This document shows, piece by piece, positions 44,360 to 55,093 of a stretch of 64,000 bases of DNA; position 1 is the first letter of the stretch; each line of letters starts with the position of its first letter. The notes under the pieces are model-generated. The model searched no databases. It was not told the origin of the DNA and saw only the letters and a program-made list of their open reading frames with translations. Position numbers and translations under genes: made by a program. Source of the DNA: Aquarana catesbeiana (taxonomy: Eukaryota; Chordata; Amphibia; Anura; Ranidae). The stretch is taken from NCBI RefSeq assembly GCF_042186555.1, contig NC_133328.1:497081106-497145105 (forward strand), given 5' to 3'.

Positions 44360-44840
44360 GGCTGAATTTAAAAAAATATTCTATTTGTAATTGGGTAACA
44401 CGTATATAAGTAATTTTAGCTAAATAACCATAAACAAAGTAAAAGTATTGACAACTGCAGGTAAATAGTAGATTTCAAACTAGCCTGAGGTGTTGCTAAG
44501 GTGTGTACATATACATGTTAAGTGAATGAGGCTTAACAATATCCAGGGTTTTTTTTTTTTTTAATGAAATCATTTTAACTTTGTTCATCTTTTTTTACTG
44601 CTCAGGATATGTGATCTCCTGCTGTCTTTTACACCTACATCCTGTCTACATGCATGCACTCTACCAACAACATTTGCCCGTAGTCTTCATTGGAATTTGA
44701 CAGGGTATAATGTTACTCATTACATTAAAGGACCAGAAAGAGTACATTAACATATTCAGCTTTCTGTATCACTGGATCCATGGCTCATTTTGACATTTCA
44801 CAGAAAGTAACCATTTTATTTTCTTCTTTTAGTATCATGC
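44360..44840. other. Intergenic DNA, nothing recognised
   Basis: AT-rich with a T run near 44550; no repeat ends or exon were supported. Confidence 0.4.
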
Positions 44841-45085
44841 CTAGTCCTCCTGCGGACGGCAATGGTGGGGCGCTAGTCCTCCCGCGGACGGCAATGGTGG
44901 GGCGCTAGTCCTCCCGCGGACGCCAGTGGTGGGGCGCTAGTCCTTCAGACGCCAACGGTGGGGCACTGTTTACACCTACTAGATGCCAGGACATTCTCTA
45001 CTCCCACTGGCCCTAGTCCGGCCCCCCTAAAGTCTGAAGGACAGTAAACTGGCCCTTTTGTTTAGAATGTTTGGAGACCCCTAGG
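44841..45085 (-). mobile_element. hAT-like end fragment with a 32-bp minisatellite
   Basis: Four units starting CTAGTCCTCCCGCGGACGG begin at 44841, 44873, 44905 and 44937, a strict 32-bp period. The following DNA reads, on the minus strand from the end, AGGGGTCTCCAAACATTC, GGGCCAGTTTACTGTCC and CTTTAGGGGGGCCGGAC, which resembles known vertebrate hAT/Charlie-type termini (CAGGGGT..CAAAC). Only this end is present. Confidence 0.6.
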
Positions 45086-45104
45086 TTAGATGATTTGAAG
45101 TTCT

Positions 45105-45560
45105 AAAGGCTGAAGGTTTTTCACCTTCACCTTCGCAATCTATGCATGAAGGTGAAAAAACCTTCAATGTGCAGCTCTCCCCCTTATACTCACCTGAGCC
45201 TTATCCCAATCCAGCTACGTGCACAACAGCAGAAGCTCTCTTGGGTCCCTCCTTCCTCATTGGCTGAGACACAGTTGTGGGAGCCATTGGCCAGTGAGTG
45301 GGGGTGGGGCCATGCTGTGTGTGTCTCATAGACACACATAGAGGAAGCTCGGGAGCGAGCATGCATGAGTGCTCCCAGAGCAAACAGCTTGCTATGGGGG
45401 TAATCAGAAGCAGGGAGGGACCAGGAGTGCCAGCAGGGGAAACGAGAAGCAAAGGATTGGGGCTGGTCTGTGCAAAACCATTACACAGAACAGGTAAGTA
45501 TGACATGTTCGTTATTTTTATTTTTTTGTTAAATGTGAACCTATACAAAGGCTTTAAACT
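45105..45560. mobile_element. Donor-bearing short TTAA MITE, diverged copy
   Basis: It starts TAAAGGCTGAAGG with an internal foldback (AAGGTTTTTCACC...GGTGAAAAAACCTT) and ends AAAGGCTTTAAA. It carries the arm motif with donors facing outward: plus strand CAG|GTAAGT at 45491-45499 and minus strand CAG|GTGAGT at about 45195-45187. Confidence 0.55.
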
Positions 45561-46150
45561 GAAAGTTCAATTGAGCTTTTAAGAGATCTAGCTAAAGGAC
45601 AGCATTAGTTCAGATTTACAAAGAGAAAAAGAGCAATATTGTGTGGGAATAAAGGGTGACCAAGATGGAGATGTTTCTGCTCTTGATATTACAATTATGT
45701 TAAATTAATTTAACCTATGCTGTACAAATGACAACTCTATAAAAGTTTTCTTTAGTCCACTCTGGGATTGTCTCAGGGGCTTTTTGATTGTTTTTTGAAA
45801 AAAAAAAAAAAATTTGATTGGTTTATCTATAGGTAATTATGTTTATTCTGTGAAGCTGTTGAAGCACATCCTCAAAAGAACATTCAGTCCTGGTTCTAAT
45901 CCCTTGCATAACAATACTGGGCCAAATTGTGCTACTGCCTTATGTCTGTGGGTGACTTCTGAGCTGCCTGGTTGTTGTAAAGGGTGAACAGTTGATCAAA
46001 TAGGTTGGAAACACAGTCCTGAATACCATCGTTCATGTCCCATGAACTACATGAAAAACAATTGCTAGCCACTGCCCTCTCCATAAAAGTCACTTGGTTG
46101 TAATACTTGCCCCTGTACAGGTAGTCTGAGAGAATAGCTGGTTATACCTT
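45561..46150. other. Intergenic DNA, nothing recognised
   Basis: No repeat ends or credible exon; an A run lies near 45798-45811. Confidence 0.4.
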
Positions 46151-46154
46151 TTAA

Positions 46155-47243
46155 CCCTTTCATGACTAAGCCTATTTTTGAAATTTGGTGTTTACAAGTT
46201 AAAATCCATATTTTTTGCTAGAAAATTACTTAGAACCCCCAAACATTATATATATTTTTTTAGTAGAGAATCTAGAGAATAAAATGGAGATTGTTGCAAT
46301 ATTTTATATCACACGGTATTTGTGCAGCGGTGTTTTAAACGCAAATTTTTGGAAAAGGGACACTTCCATGAGTTTTAAAAAATCCAAACAGTAAAGTTAC
46401 CCCAATTTTTTTGTATAATGTGAAAGATAATGTTACGCCGAGTAAATGGATACCAAACATGTCACGCTTTATAATTGCACGCACTCGTGGAATGGCGACA
46501 AACTATGGTAGTTATGAATTTCCATAGGCGACACTTTAAATTTTTATTACGGTTACCAGGTTAGAGTTACAGAGGAGGTCTAGGGCTAGAATTATTGCTC
46601 TCGCTCTGATGATCGCGGCGATACCTCACATGTGTGATTTGAACACCGTTTACATATGCGGGCGCGACTTCCAGGGGACGGGGGCGCTTTAAAAATTTTT
46701 TTTTTTTTAATTTATTTTTATACTTATAAATTGTGTTTAAAAAAAATGTTTTTTTTTTTACTTTTATTGCTGTCACAAGGAATGTAAACATCCCTTGTGA
46801 CAGTAATAGGTGGTGACAGGTACTCTTTATGGAGGGATCGGGGGTCTAAAAGACCCCCGATCCCTCTGCACTTCAAAGTATTCAGATCGCAGATTGGCAG
46901 CCGAGTAAACGGGAAGTGACGTCATGACGTCGCTTTCGCGTTTACAATTAGAAGGCTGGAACGAAGCCATTCATGGCTTCGTTCCAGCCCGCCCACAGCC
47001 ACCGGAGGCAGCCGATTGGATCGCACGGGAGGCCCGGTAAGAGCGGCGGGAGGGGGGGCGTCCCCTCCCGCTCCTGCGGTATAACAGCCGAGCGGCTATT
47101 AGCCGCATCGGTTGTTATATACGGATAGCCGATCGCCCGCTTGAAACAACGGTACCGGGATGATGCCTGCAGCTGCGGGCATCATCCCGGTATAACCCCC
47201 GAAAGCCGAGTACGCACATCTGCGTACGATCGGCGGGAAAAGG
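46155..47243. mobile_element. Long TTAA-family element, subfamily 2, complete
   Basis: TTAA on both sides (46151-46154, 47244-47247). The left end CCCTTTCATGACTAAGCC and the reverse complement of the right end CCTTTTCCCGCCGATC begin similarly. It shares its left half with 4656-5756 and 58375-59082. The right part has palindromes (GATGCCTGCAGCTGCGGGCATC). Non-coding. Confidence 0.85.
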
Positions 47244-47247
47244 TTAA

Positions 47248-47673
47248 CATGCCCTGTTTTCCATAAAGCAAGCAGGCCTACTGTCACTTGGTTTACCCCA
47301 GGGCTTTTTACATGATTCTATACTGTTTAACCAGGAAGCACAGCAAGCAATGGTAGGAGAAAATGATATGTGATCCAGGAAGATACGGATGTCTTCAGAG
47401 GATGACTGAGACTAGAGCCCTGGCAGGAGTGTAATTTAAGAGATGTGGGAAGAAGTTGGTCCAGGCAGCAGGCAGAGGCTTGTGAGAAGAGGTTGGTCCA
47501 GGCAGCCGGCAGAGGCTTGGTCAGTAAATAGACAAGGGTCAGTCCAGCTGACAGGCAAGAGACATGGTTGAAAAACAGGCCAGGGTCGCATAACAGGCAG
47601 GTCAACATTCAGAAACACTAATGGCAGTTAGTGAGGCATATGGAAAAACCTATCACAGGCAGGCCTGTGAGGC
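47248..47673. other. Intergenic DNA with a short tandem repeat
   Basis: GAAG(A)(G)GTTGGTCCAGGCAGC(A/C)GGCAGAGGCTTG is repeated at about 47452 and 47494 and further degenerate CAGG units follow to about 47610. No gene seen. Confidence 0.5.
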
Positions 47674-47677
47674 TTAA

Positions 47678-48163
47678 AGTGATTGTAAAGTGTCATTTTT
47701 TTTTCTATAAAAATACCAAATGTGTTATACTTACCTTCTCTGTTGCAGTGGATTTGCACAGATCAGCCCAGATCCTCCTCTTCTCGGGTCCCTCTTCTGT
47801 GCTCCTGGCCCCTTCCTCCCGTTGAGTGCCCCCACAGCAAGCAGCATGCTGTGGAGGCACCCAAACCGAGTTACAGCTTCCTGTGTCCATTCAGACACGG
47901 AGCTGCAGTTCAGCCCCACCCCCTCTCTCTCCTGATTGGCTAACTGACTTTGACAGCAGCGGGAGCCAATGATGCTGCTGCTGTGTCTCAGCCAATCCGA
48001 AGGGAGAGTTGCAGACAGCCAAGACACTCATGGACAATGCTGAATAGAGATGGGGCTCAGGTAAGTATTAGGGGGGCCGAGGGGGGCTGCAGCACACAAA
48101 AGGCGTTTTATCTTAATGCATAGAATGCATTAAGATAAAAATCCTTCTGACTTTACAACCACT
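47678..48163. mobile_element. Donor-bearing short TTAA MITE, reference copy
   Basis: TTAA on both sides (47674-47677, 48164-48167). The ends AGTGATTGTAAAGTGTC and AGTGGTTGTAAAGTCAG are complementary. Outward donors: AAG|GTAAGT on the minus strand near 47735-47727 and CAG|GTAAGT on the plus strand at 48058-48066. Interior arms share CCTCCC, TCAGTTCA and TGATTGGCT-type sequence. Non-coding. Confidence 0.88.
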
Positions 48164-48167
48164 TTAA

Positions 48168-48719
48168 ATCTGGTGCCAACAGAAGATTACATATTTCTAA
48201 TATACCACAACATACTACTATAGAAATTCAATAACTGTCCAGCTTCTCAATATGGCCAAAACATTGATTCCTTTACAGTGGAAATTGAGTTCAGTCCCCT
48301 TGGTGAAAGAGTGATTGTACAAAATGGATTCTTTATATGCCATAGAAGAAACTAGAGCCTTGTCTTCAGGTATTATTATTTCAGTTTTGCAAACTTTGGC
48401 TTATCTGTTACCTATTCAAGGATTTGCCTGGTTAGGCCTCACGAACACTGGACGTTCTAAAAATGCTAGTAGCGTTAGCTGTGGAATGAGTTTTGCAGCT
48501 TATGGCTCAAAAACACTGATATACACTAAATATCCATGTTTTGCAGCATTTTTCAGCGTTTTTAAGCTTTTATCAGATTTAGAGTGTTTTTACAGCTAAA
48601 AGACTTCTCCCAAAACCCACTAGTTCTGGGATTTTTTTCAAGACAGAAAACACCCCTGCCAAAAAACGCTTATAACAGCCTGTGTGCATGGACACATAGG
48701 ATAACATGCTGGGGAGTTT
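48168..48719. other. Intergenic DNA with a probable MITE remnant
   Basis: TTAGGCCTCACGAACACTGG near 48432 looks like a MITE left end, and the region to 48710 (AAAACGC and GCGTTTT motifs) looks like its interior. It is cut by the next Tc1 fragment. Confidence 0.4.
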
Positions 48720-49275
48720 GGGATGGAGGAACTTGACTGGCCTGACCTCAACCTGATAGAACACCTTTGGGATGAATTAGAACAGAGACTGCGAGCCAGG
48801 CCTTCTCATTCACATCAGTGCCTGACCTCACAAATGCGCTTCTGGAAGAATGGTCAAACATTCCCATAGAAACACTTCTAAACCTTGTGGACAGCCTTCC
48901 CAGAAGAGTTGAAGCTGTTATAGCTGCAAAGGGTGGGCCAACCCAATATTGAACCCTACAGAATAAGACTGGGATGCCATTAGGCCTGGTTCACACCTAT
49001 GCAGGCTGCAGTTTGCATAGTGCAGGTACATTTTGCGTTTTTCAATACATGCTTTTCATCCATTGAAGTCTATGAGACCAAAAACCAGAAAAAAAGTCCC
49101 TGGCCCTTTCCATAAAATGCACAGATGTGAACTACATCCATAGGAAACCATGTTAAATGAACTGTAGTGTGTTTCTGCAAAGCTGAAAAAACGCTAAAAA
49201 ATGCATAGGTGTGAACCAGGCCCTAAAGTTCATGTGCGTGTAAAGGCAAACATCCCAAAGCTTTTGATAATACAG
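48720..49275 (+). mobile_element. Tc1-family 3-prime fragment carrying a MITE
   Basis: Plus-strand frame pieces read WPDLNLIEHLWDELEQRLRA and RPSHSHQCL, the C-terminus of a Tc1 transposase (SPDLNPIEHLWD is the family signature). The end is AACATCCCAAAGCTTTTGAT followed by AATACAGTG, a decayed terminal repeat. The same transposon family, in reverse, is at 52209-52503. A MITE interrupts the non-coding end. Confidence 0.85.
48983..49222. mobile_element. 240-bp MITE inside Tc1
   Basis: The ends GGCCTGGTTCACACCTATGC are exactly complementary. Flanks are TTA and CTA. Removing it and one triplet restores GCCATTAAAGTTCATG, which parallels TGTCATTAAAGTTCATG (reverse complement) in the related Tc1 fragment near 52220-52236. 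Confidence 0.92.
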
Positions 49276-49510
49276 TGTATGTGAGGAATAAATGAAAAAA
49301 GAAATAGGTAGATTGTATAAAAAAAAAACAAAGAAGTGAGATATGCCAAACAGTCATTAAAAAGTGTCAGAAAGATAAAACTCTTAGGCAAGGATGTGTC
49401 CAACCCCTGCCTTATAATGTAATCAACCCGATATTAGGGTGAATTGTTACAATAAACTTTTTGGATTATAACACATTTCATGTATACTGATTGTTTTGCA
49501 ATCATTTTTA
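49276..49510. other. Intergenic DNA
   Basis: AT-rich; nothing recognised. Confidence 0.4.
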
Positions 49511-49514
49511 TTAA

Positions 49515-50119
49515 AGTGGATGTAAACCAGAAAAAAAAAAATTAATTTCACCTTTGTACAGCATAGGATTTCATGTCATCTGTGCCCATCTTGCCACAAA
49601 GAGTTAATCCAGCTCTGAGCAGTTTTTTTTTTTTTCAGTGAGATAAAAATGGACAGACAGAGAAATAGGAGTCTGTTTCTCCCCCTTGCTGTGAGTGACT
49701 GGTGATTTACATGCACAAGCCTGAGAGATACTGCAGATCCCCCCCCCCTCCTTTCTTCTCCAGCTCTCCCAGGATTGGCTGCTCCACACCTCAGCATGAT
49801 TGGACATTCTGAAGTCATGTGGTGAGTTTTCTGGGTTTTGACTGGATGCTAGTGATCATAGCAGAAGTTCAGTGTAAGAAATACACAGGAGAAAATGCAT
49901 GTTGACAAGGGGAGTGTAGAGGTGGGCGGGGAGTCTACTGACATCACGACTCCACCCACCGAGCTCCAGACAACAAATCCACCCACAGAATATGCAGTTT
50001 GTCGGGTCTAATAACAGACAGAGGGGAGACATTTGACAGGTAAAGATACATGCAGGAGGCGTGTATATCCTTATAGATAACCCCTATGGCAGTAGTTTGT
50101 AAGGATGAGGGTGGGTGCA
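49515..50119. mobile_element. TTAA MITE with AGTGGATGTAAACC end, right end lost
   Basis: TTAA (49511-49514) is followed by AGTGGATGTAAACCAG, resembling the short family end AGTGGTTGTAAAG. The body runs through GACAGGTAAAGATACATGC to about 50115, where TTAA and a different element start. Confidence 0.5.
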
Positions 50120-50123
50120 TTAA

Positions 50124-50539
50124 GGTGAAAAAACACCTGGCAGTGACCGCCCCCCCAGCCCCCCCGTTTGACTTACCTGAGCCCTAGAACTTGACCCATG
50201 GGGACGTGCTGTCTCTCTGCTCGGCTCTTGACTGGATAGATTGATAGCAGTGCAGCCATTGGCTCCCGCTTCTGTCAATCAAATCCAATGACGCGGGGGG
50301 TGGGGCCGAGTCCTGCATTCGGCCTCTATGGACACGAATGCTGGACTCGGGACTGCGCCCGCAAGGTAACCCCCCCCCCCCCGGGAGAGTGCTTCTGCCA
50401 GGGGTTATCTGATGTGGGGAGGAGCCACTGAGGGACCCCAGAAGAGCAGGTTCGGGGCCACTCCGTGCAAAACGAGCTGCACAGTGGAGGCAAGTATGAT
50501 ATGTTTTTTTTTTTTTTTAAACGAACCCTTACAATCACT
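50124..50539. mobile_element. Donor-bearing short TTAA MITE
   Basis: TTAA on both sides (50120-50123, 50540-50543). The right end matches AGTGATTGTAAGGGTTCG (reverse complement). Donors: CAG|GTAAGT on the minus strand at 50179-50171 and a GAG|GCAAGT version on the plus strand near 50487. Confidence 0.65.
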
Positions 50540-50543
50540 TTAA

Positions 50544-52118
50544 GGTTATAAACCATACAGATATAAAACCATACAATAAAGTATAGAAAAATACCAGTAC
50601 GTGAGAACATTAGTGACATCCACCATTGGTCGCTAAGAAACCTGTATAACGCAGTTTTGGGCTATGACTATAATTCTTAATAACAAAAGGTACATTCTCC
50701 GAAGAGGATGCATGACTGGGGGAAGCCCTCATCTAAGACGAGGGGTCATCTCAGCCATGAATCGATCACGGTAGTTGGTCTTTGTGGTATACTGATTCTT
50801 TGAGAGATAATACACCTTAGAAATCCCATATGCCTCTTCTCTGTCCTGAGGGGCAGATGTTGACATTTATGATTATCGGGATATAGTGAACTATTTGTAC
50901 CTTCAGCATTAAAATATACTTTCTCTGTGTGGTCATCCACCCTGCTGATGATAATATAGGGGTGCCTGGTGCCCCTGTGCAGTGGTAAGGCCTCAATCTA
51001 CAGATTTGTGGGTTTCTTTTCTTGTCGCAACAATTTATACATTCGTTCCTCATATGCTCTATTTGAATGGCCAGGGTTTGGGACAGGTTTACAATGACAC
51101 ATGATACTTTGCTATGAAAGACATATGATGCTAGAGTCATGATTGTTACTGGTAGATTTCAAATGCATAGTTTTGGCTGAAAATGGTAACAATGTTATGT
51201 GAATATAGCTTTAATAGCATTATAAAACCCTAACCTTCTCAGTATAAACCTAGACTAATCTTGTGATACAGACTTCTAGTTCCAGTGTAAGCTGTAAAGT
51301 CTTTAGGCAGAGGAAGGTGATGTAGATCTGCCTGGTTGGAAGAGGCGACAGATTACGTTGCACCACAGAAAAAAAGGAGGTGGGGGGGGGGGGGGCCCTT
51401 TGTCATTTGCCTGTACGGGAGTTGCTGGATTCAGAATTGCTATAGCAACAGACCACATGATAAGGTGTATTAAATTGCTGTGCTGTGATCATGCTCGCAG
51501 AACCAAGATTCTTTTTTTTTTTTTTTTTTCCTCTGCTTTCATTGAATTTGAAGGTTACTGTGGTCGTAACGATCTCACATTTTTACATTACAATGTACAT
51601 GCATAGATGACTGAGCCATAGAGTGCAGGAATTATAGCTGGGTAAGTGTTTTTATAAAAACTCTTTTATACTCAAACTATCGTGTAACATTTTATTTTGC
51701 ATGAAATGAAAGTTCTAGGAAGTGATAAAAGTGAGACGCTATGCACTCATGTTCTTGTAATAAGTCACATTTTAATCTTACCAGCTACTTTGCACACAGT
51801 CATTGATGGACTCTAAAGCAACATCCTCTGCTGAGTGCTACAGAGTAACTTGTTCAAACTCTGACTTTGTGCTGCTTGTTTGTAAGGTGCAGTATTCCAA
51901 ATGTAGCTTCTCCTGATTAATATGTGTATATCACAAATAATGTAAGTTTATTGGTGCATGTCAGTGACAAAGTTTCACACAGTAACTGGAGAACTTCTTC
52001 TATAAAGACAGTTCTCCATTGTGTTATACATAGTGCACTGCAAGTAGACATGTACAGTACTATCAATACAATGTTGTAGCTGCTCAAAGATTGAGCTAAC
52101 CTAGGGAGTTCTCTTCTG
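50544..52118. other. Unique-looking intergenic DNA
   Basis: No repeat ends except short homopolymers (G10 near 51384, T20 near 51511). A sub-block is listed as a candidate conserved element. Confidence 0.45.
51160..51790. promoter_or_regulatory. Candidate conserved noncoding element
   Basis: Complex unique sequence with GAATTGCTATAGCAACAG (X-box-like GCTATAGCAAC near 51437), CACATGATAAGG and AATAAGTCACATTTTAATC. A stretch 51554-51646 is also bounded by AAG and GTAAGT but is not open. Appearance only; not tested by alignment. Confidence 0.28.
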
Positions 52119-52135
52119 GTGTGTGTGTGTGTGTG

Positions 52136-52208
<73 letters not shown>
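52119..52208. repeat. Palindromic microsatellite (TG)n-A32-TATA-(CA)n
   Basis: About 12 TG units, 32 A residues (52143-52174), TATA, then about 15 CA units. The TG and CA blocks are complementary, so the tract can fold on itself. Confidence 0.97.
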
Positions 52209-52209
<1 letters not shown>

Positions 52210-52503
52210 TATTGCCTTTACATGAACTTTAATGACACCCCAATCTTAGTCCGTAGGGTTCAATATTGAGTTGGCGCACCCTTTACTGCTATAACGGCTT
52301 CAACTCTTCTGGAAAGGCTGCCAAAAACGTTTAGGAGTGTGTCTATGGGAATGTTTGACCATTCTTCCAGAAGTGCATTTGTGAGGTCAGGTGCTGATGT
52401 TGGATGAGAAGGCCTGGCTCGCAATCTTTGCTCTAAATTATCCTAAAGATGTTCTATCGGGTTGAGGTCAGGACTCTGTGCAGGGACGTCAAGTTCCTCC
52501 ACC
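52209..52503 (-). mobile_element. Tc1-family fragment
   Basis: GAACTTTAATGACACCCC, TAGGGTTCAATATTGAG, then the complement of the transposase C-terminus (TCTATCGGGTTGAGGTCAGG encodes PDLNPIE on the minus strand, with CTGGCTCGCAATCTTTG for QRLRARP). It is the opposite-orientation relative of 48720-49275. The outer inverted repeat is replaced by the microsatellite. Confidence 0.85.
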
Positions 52504-52860
52504 CCAACCTCGCTCATCATAGAATGGATGAAGGTAAAAAACCCTTCAGACATAGTCATTATAGTATAAGATAGGAGCCTATCACTAAAGTGCTAAATCA
52601 GCCTCCTATCAAGGGAATACTCAGCCCAATAGATTTGGAGAGACAGCAAGAAAAAACATAGATATGGAGAAGGCCGTTTGAATGGTAATGCCCTAGGTAG
52701 GTCAAGATCTATTACAAAAAGTGCATACCTTAAATATAAAAACATTTATTTTTATTGATATAAAAAAGACATAGCATTAGACAGTAAGGGCAAATATAAG
52801 CCCACATATAAATAAAAAAAGAGATACATCAATATCATGATGTAAAACATGAAACGTGTT

Positions 52861-52917
52861 TGACCATGTACTACACGGATTCGCCTACATGTTTCATGGC
52901 ACAAGCCGCTTCTTCAG
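52861..52917 (-). ncRNA. Hammerhead-ribozyme-like motif, degenerate
   Basis: Minus strand: CTGAAGA (52917-52911), a hairpin with GGC/GCC around a TTGT loop, GAAAC (52895-52891), then ACATGTA which can pair with TACATG plus one bulged G ahead of a GTC triplet (52865-52863). These are the elements of a type I hammerhead core (CUGANGA, stem II, GAAA, stem III, NUH). Stem I is not evident, so activity is doubtful. Confidence 0.3.
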
Positions 52918-53276
52918 GGCTTCAGAATCTGTGTCTGGTTCCTGCTGGATCAGTGGGCCCTCAGGAGACCCAGACACCCACCGCTCATATCATTGGAGTG
53001 TTTATCCACTGGTCTAGCCCACTGGTCTAGCCCATACGTTTCCCTAGGAAATATCTTCCATATGATATACCTGCTATTGCACTCATTGGATTTCTGTTGA
53101 TACTTCTATCTGTCCAACTCCTGAGCGTTGTCACAAGTGTTCAAACACGCTTTGGCTCAGCAGATTCTACAAACACACACTGCTCTGGAATCTGTTGGCT
53201 GTATTGTTAGTACAGAAGTCGGCACTAGTCCTTGAAACAGAGGACCTGTCCACTAAATGTAAATGTAAACTTCCCA

Positions 53277-53304
53277 CTGAGGAAGTTCTGATGAACGTCA
53301 TGCG
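53277..53304 (+). ncRNA. Hammerhead-like half-core, degenerate
   Basis: CTGAGGA (53277-53283) is followed by a perfect GTTC-TGAT-GAAC hairpin (53285-53296). The expected GAAAC reads GTCATG. This suggests a decayed second copy of the motif in the opposite orientation. Confidence 0.22.
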
Positions 53305-53914
53305 TATGGGGGAGGAGCCACACATTGATGACGTCACCCGCTGCCATCCTTTGAAGCTAACGACACATGGTTGTGCTACATGCCTGTATCGTTTTATTCC
53401 ATGTGAGTAGTCCGCTTTTGGACACAAATAGATTTTAATGTTTGCTCAGTGAGCATTTAGATCTCCCTTTTTTCATATACACATGGTCTGATGCCCCCAT
53501 TGAGAATACCGATCTGGAGGAGAAGTTCAAATTGATCCGTTTCTGTTACCTACCTTTTGTGTGGGACCTGCTCGCATGACTGCCTGTTAGCTCAGGAGTC
53601 CATGCCTAGAGGTGAGCGTAGAACTTAGATCAAAGGTGGAATGTCTGTCACCATTATTGAAACTGTTGATCTTCACCGGTGGAGTCATCTATCTGGGACT
53701 TGTAGTTCACCAGCTTTTTGGACTATATTTTATTGTTATATTGCGCTGCACCTTCTTTATTTTTATCATTTGTTAGTGATTTTTGTGAAACTCATTCAGG
53801 GTTCAGCTTGCATTTTGGGGGGTTTCTTATTATTTTTGCGCTGATTGCACCCTCTATTTATATGATTAAAGGAAAATGCCCACTTTTATATGAGAATCTA
53901 ACAAGAGTAGATAA

Positions 53915-53921
<7 letters not shown>

Positions 53922-53947
<26 letters not shown>
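53922..53947 (+). repeat. Poly(T) tract, about 27 nt
   Basis: Directly visible; it generates a poly-F frame that is an artefact. The surrounding 53881-54298 shows nothing else recognised. Confidence 0.95.
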
Positions 53948-53949
<2 letters not shown>

Positions 53950-54301
53950 CCACTGGTGCTGTAGCACAAAAACGCATCTCTTGACCTCTGGTTGCTGAAA
54001 AGGTAATTACATGGACTGTGTTTGCTTTGATTACTTTGCAACCAGACTGCCATATACAGTAAATTGCTGTGCCAAGTGAGTTGTTAATTAGATATTTTAA
54101 AGCTGACACCTAGCCTAAAGTGTTATAACACAATGTGAAAAATGTAATAATCACTGGTGTCGCTTTTTATGTGAATGCGATTTGTGGTTTCTCTCTGTGG
54201 AGTGATATCCTTGAATAGGTATTTCCCACAACAGAGCATGGTCTCCAATCAGTGGTTCTCAGTAACCTTTAATGTTGCAGGTATTCTGCTGTATTCTATA
54301 A

Positions 54302-54662
54302 GGGCTTTTTCACACAGGCGGATCTGTCTGTGCAGTGGGGGATCTATACTCTGATCCCCGCTGAGCAGGTGGATGACAGGTCCGTGTCTGCTTCACTTAT
54401 GCAGAGTGGGTACAGCACGCTTTCATCTATGGGTGGTCAGATGTAAACGGGCCACCCCTCCATTTACATGCTACTGGCATTTCATCCAATCCAACATACA
54501 GATGGGAAACGGATCCCCCTGTTTTTATTGGATGTTAGCGGGTGTAAACGTGCACATGTCAGTTTACATCTGTAGCTCCATAGAGGGCAATAGATAGTCC
54601 GATCAGGTCCACTTAAGAAACTGACAGGTGCACCTGATCAGTTTATCCATATGAACAGGGCC
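54302..54662. mobile_element. MITE with TAA duplication, copy 2 of a pair
   Basis: The ends GGGCTTTTTCACACAGG and GGCCCTGTTCATATGG are flanked by TAA on both sides. It shares GATCCCCGCTGAGCAGG and GGATGACAGGTCCGTG with 32261-32640. Confidence 0.88.
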
Positions 54663-54665
54663 TAA

Positions 54666-55090
54666 AGGAAACAGAAGTTAATTTTTGTATACATTTTGTT
54701 ACAATTTAGTAATACCTCCAAACATTATTTGTCCACATTACGGACCCATCCTTAACAGTGGGCCTGCCCACACCTTTAACATGTGCCAACCGGTGTACGT
54801 TGTGTAGGGGCGGTGCAATGTGTTGTTACACAGTTTACCAGTTTTCCTATTTTTTAATCTTTATTGAAATGTCACAAAATGTCACATTTAATTTAGTTCT
54901 ATGCCCTACATAAAAATGCAACCTGTCCTTCTTTTATTAGTGCACCTTGATGCAGTGCACTAGTGTAAATTACAACAATAGGACCAATTGCCTTATCTTT
55001 GTACTGGGACTGCGTTGGACAATGTCGGTGGTAGAAATGGGCCTTTTTACTACACTTCAATTTTTCTTTAATGTCAGAGGTGGCCCAGCC
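54666..55090. other. Intergenic DNA, mostly unassigned
   Basis: A stretch with GTGCACC..GATGCAGTGCACTAGTG recalls MITE interiors elsewhere, but no ends were found. Confidence 0.4.
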
Positions 55091-55093
55091 TAA

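Larger units (their letters stand above)
52504..53880. mobile_element. Retroelement relic, possibly Penelope-like
   Basis: Unassigned DNA holding two CTGA-hairpin-GAAAC-type cores in opposite orientation (52917-52861 minus, 53277-53304 plus), followed by an AT-rich tail with TTATATTGCGCTGCACC. Penelope-like elements are known to carry hammerhead ribozymes in their terminal repeats. No reverse transcriptase or GIY-YIG frame was found, so the class remains open. Confidence 0.35.

Noticed and set aside
51554..51649. Possible exon ending CTGG|GTAAGTG
   Set aside because: All three frames contain stops, so it was kept only as part of a noncoding candidate.
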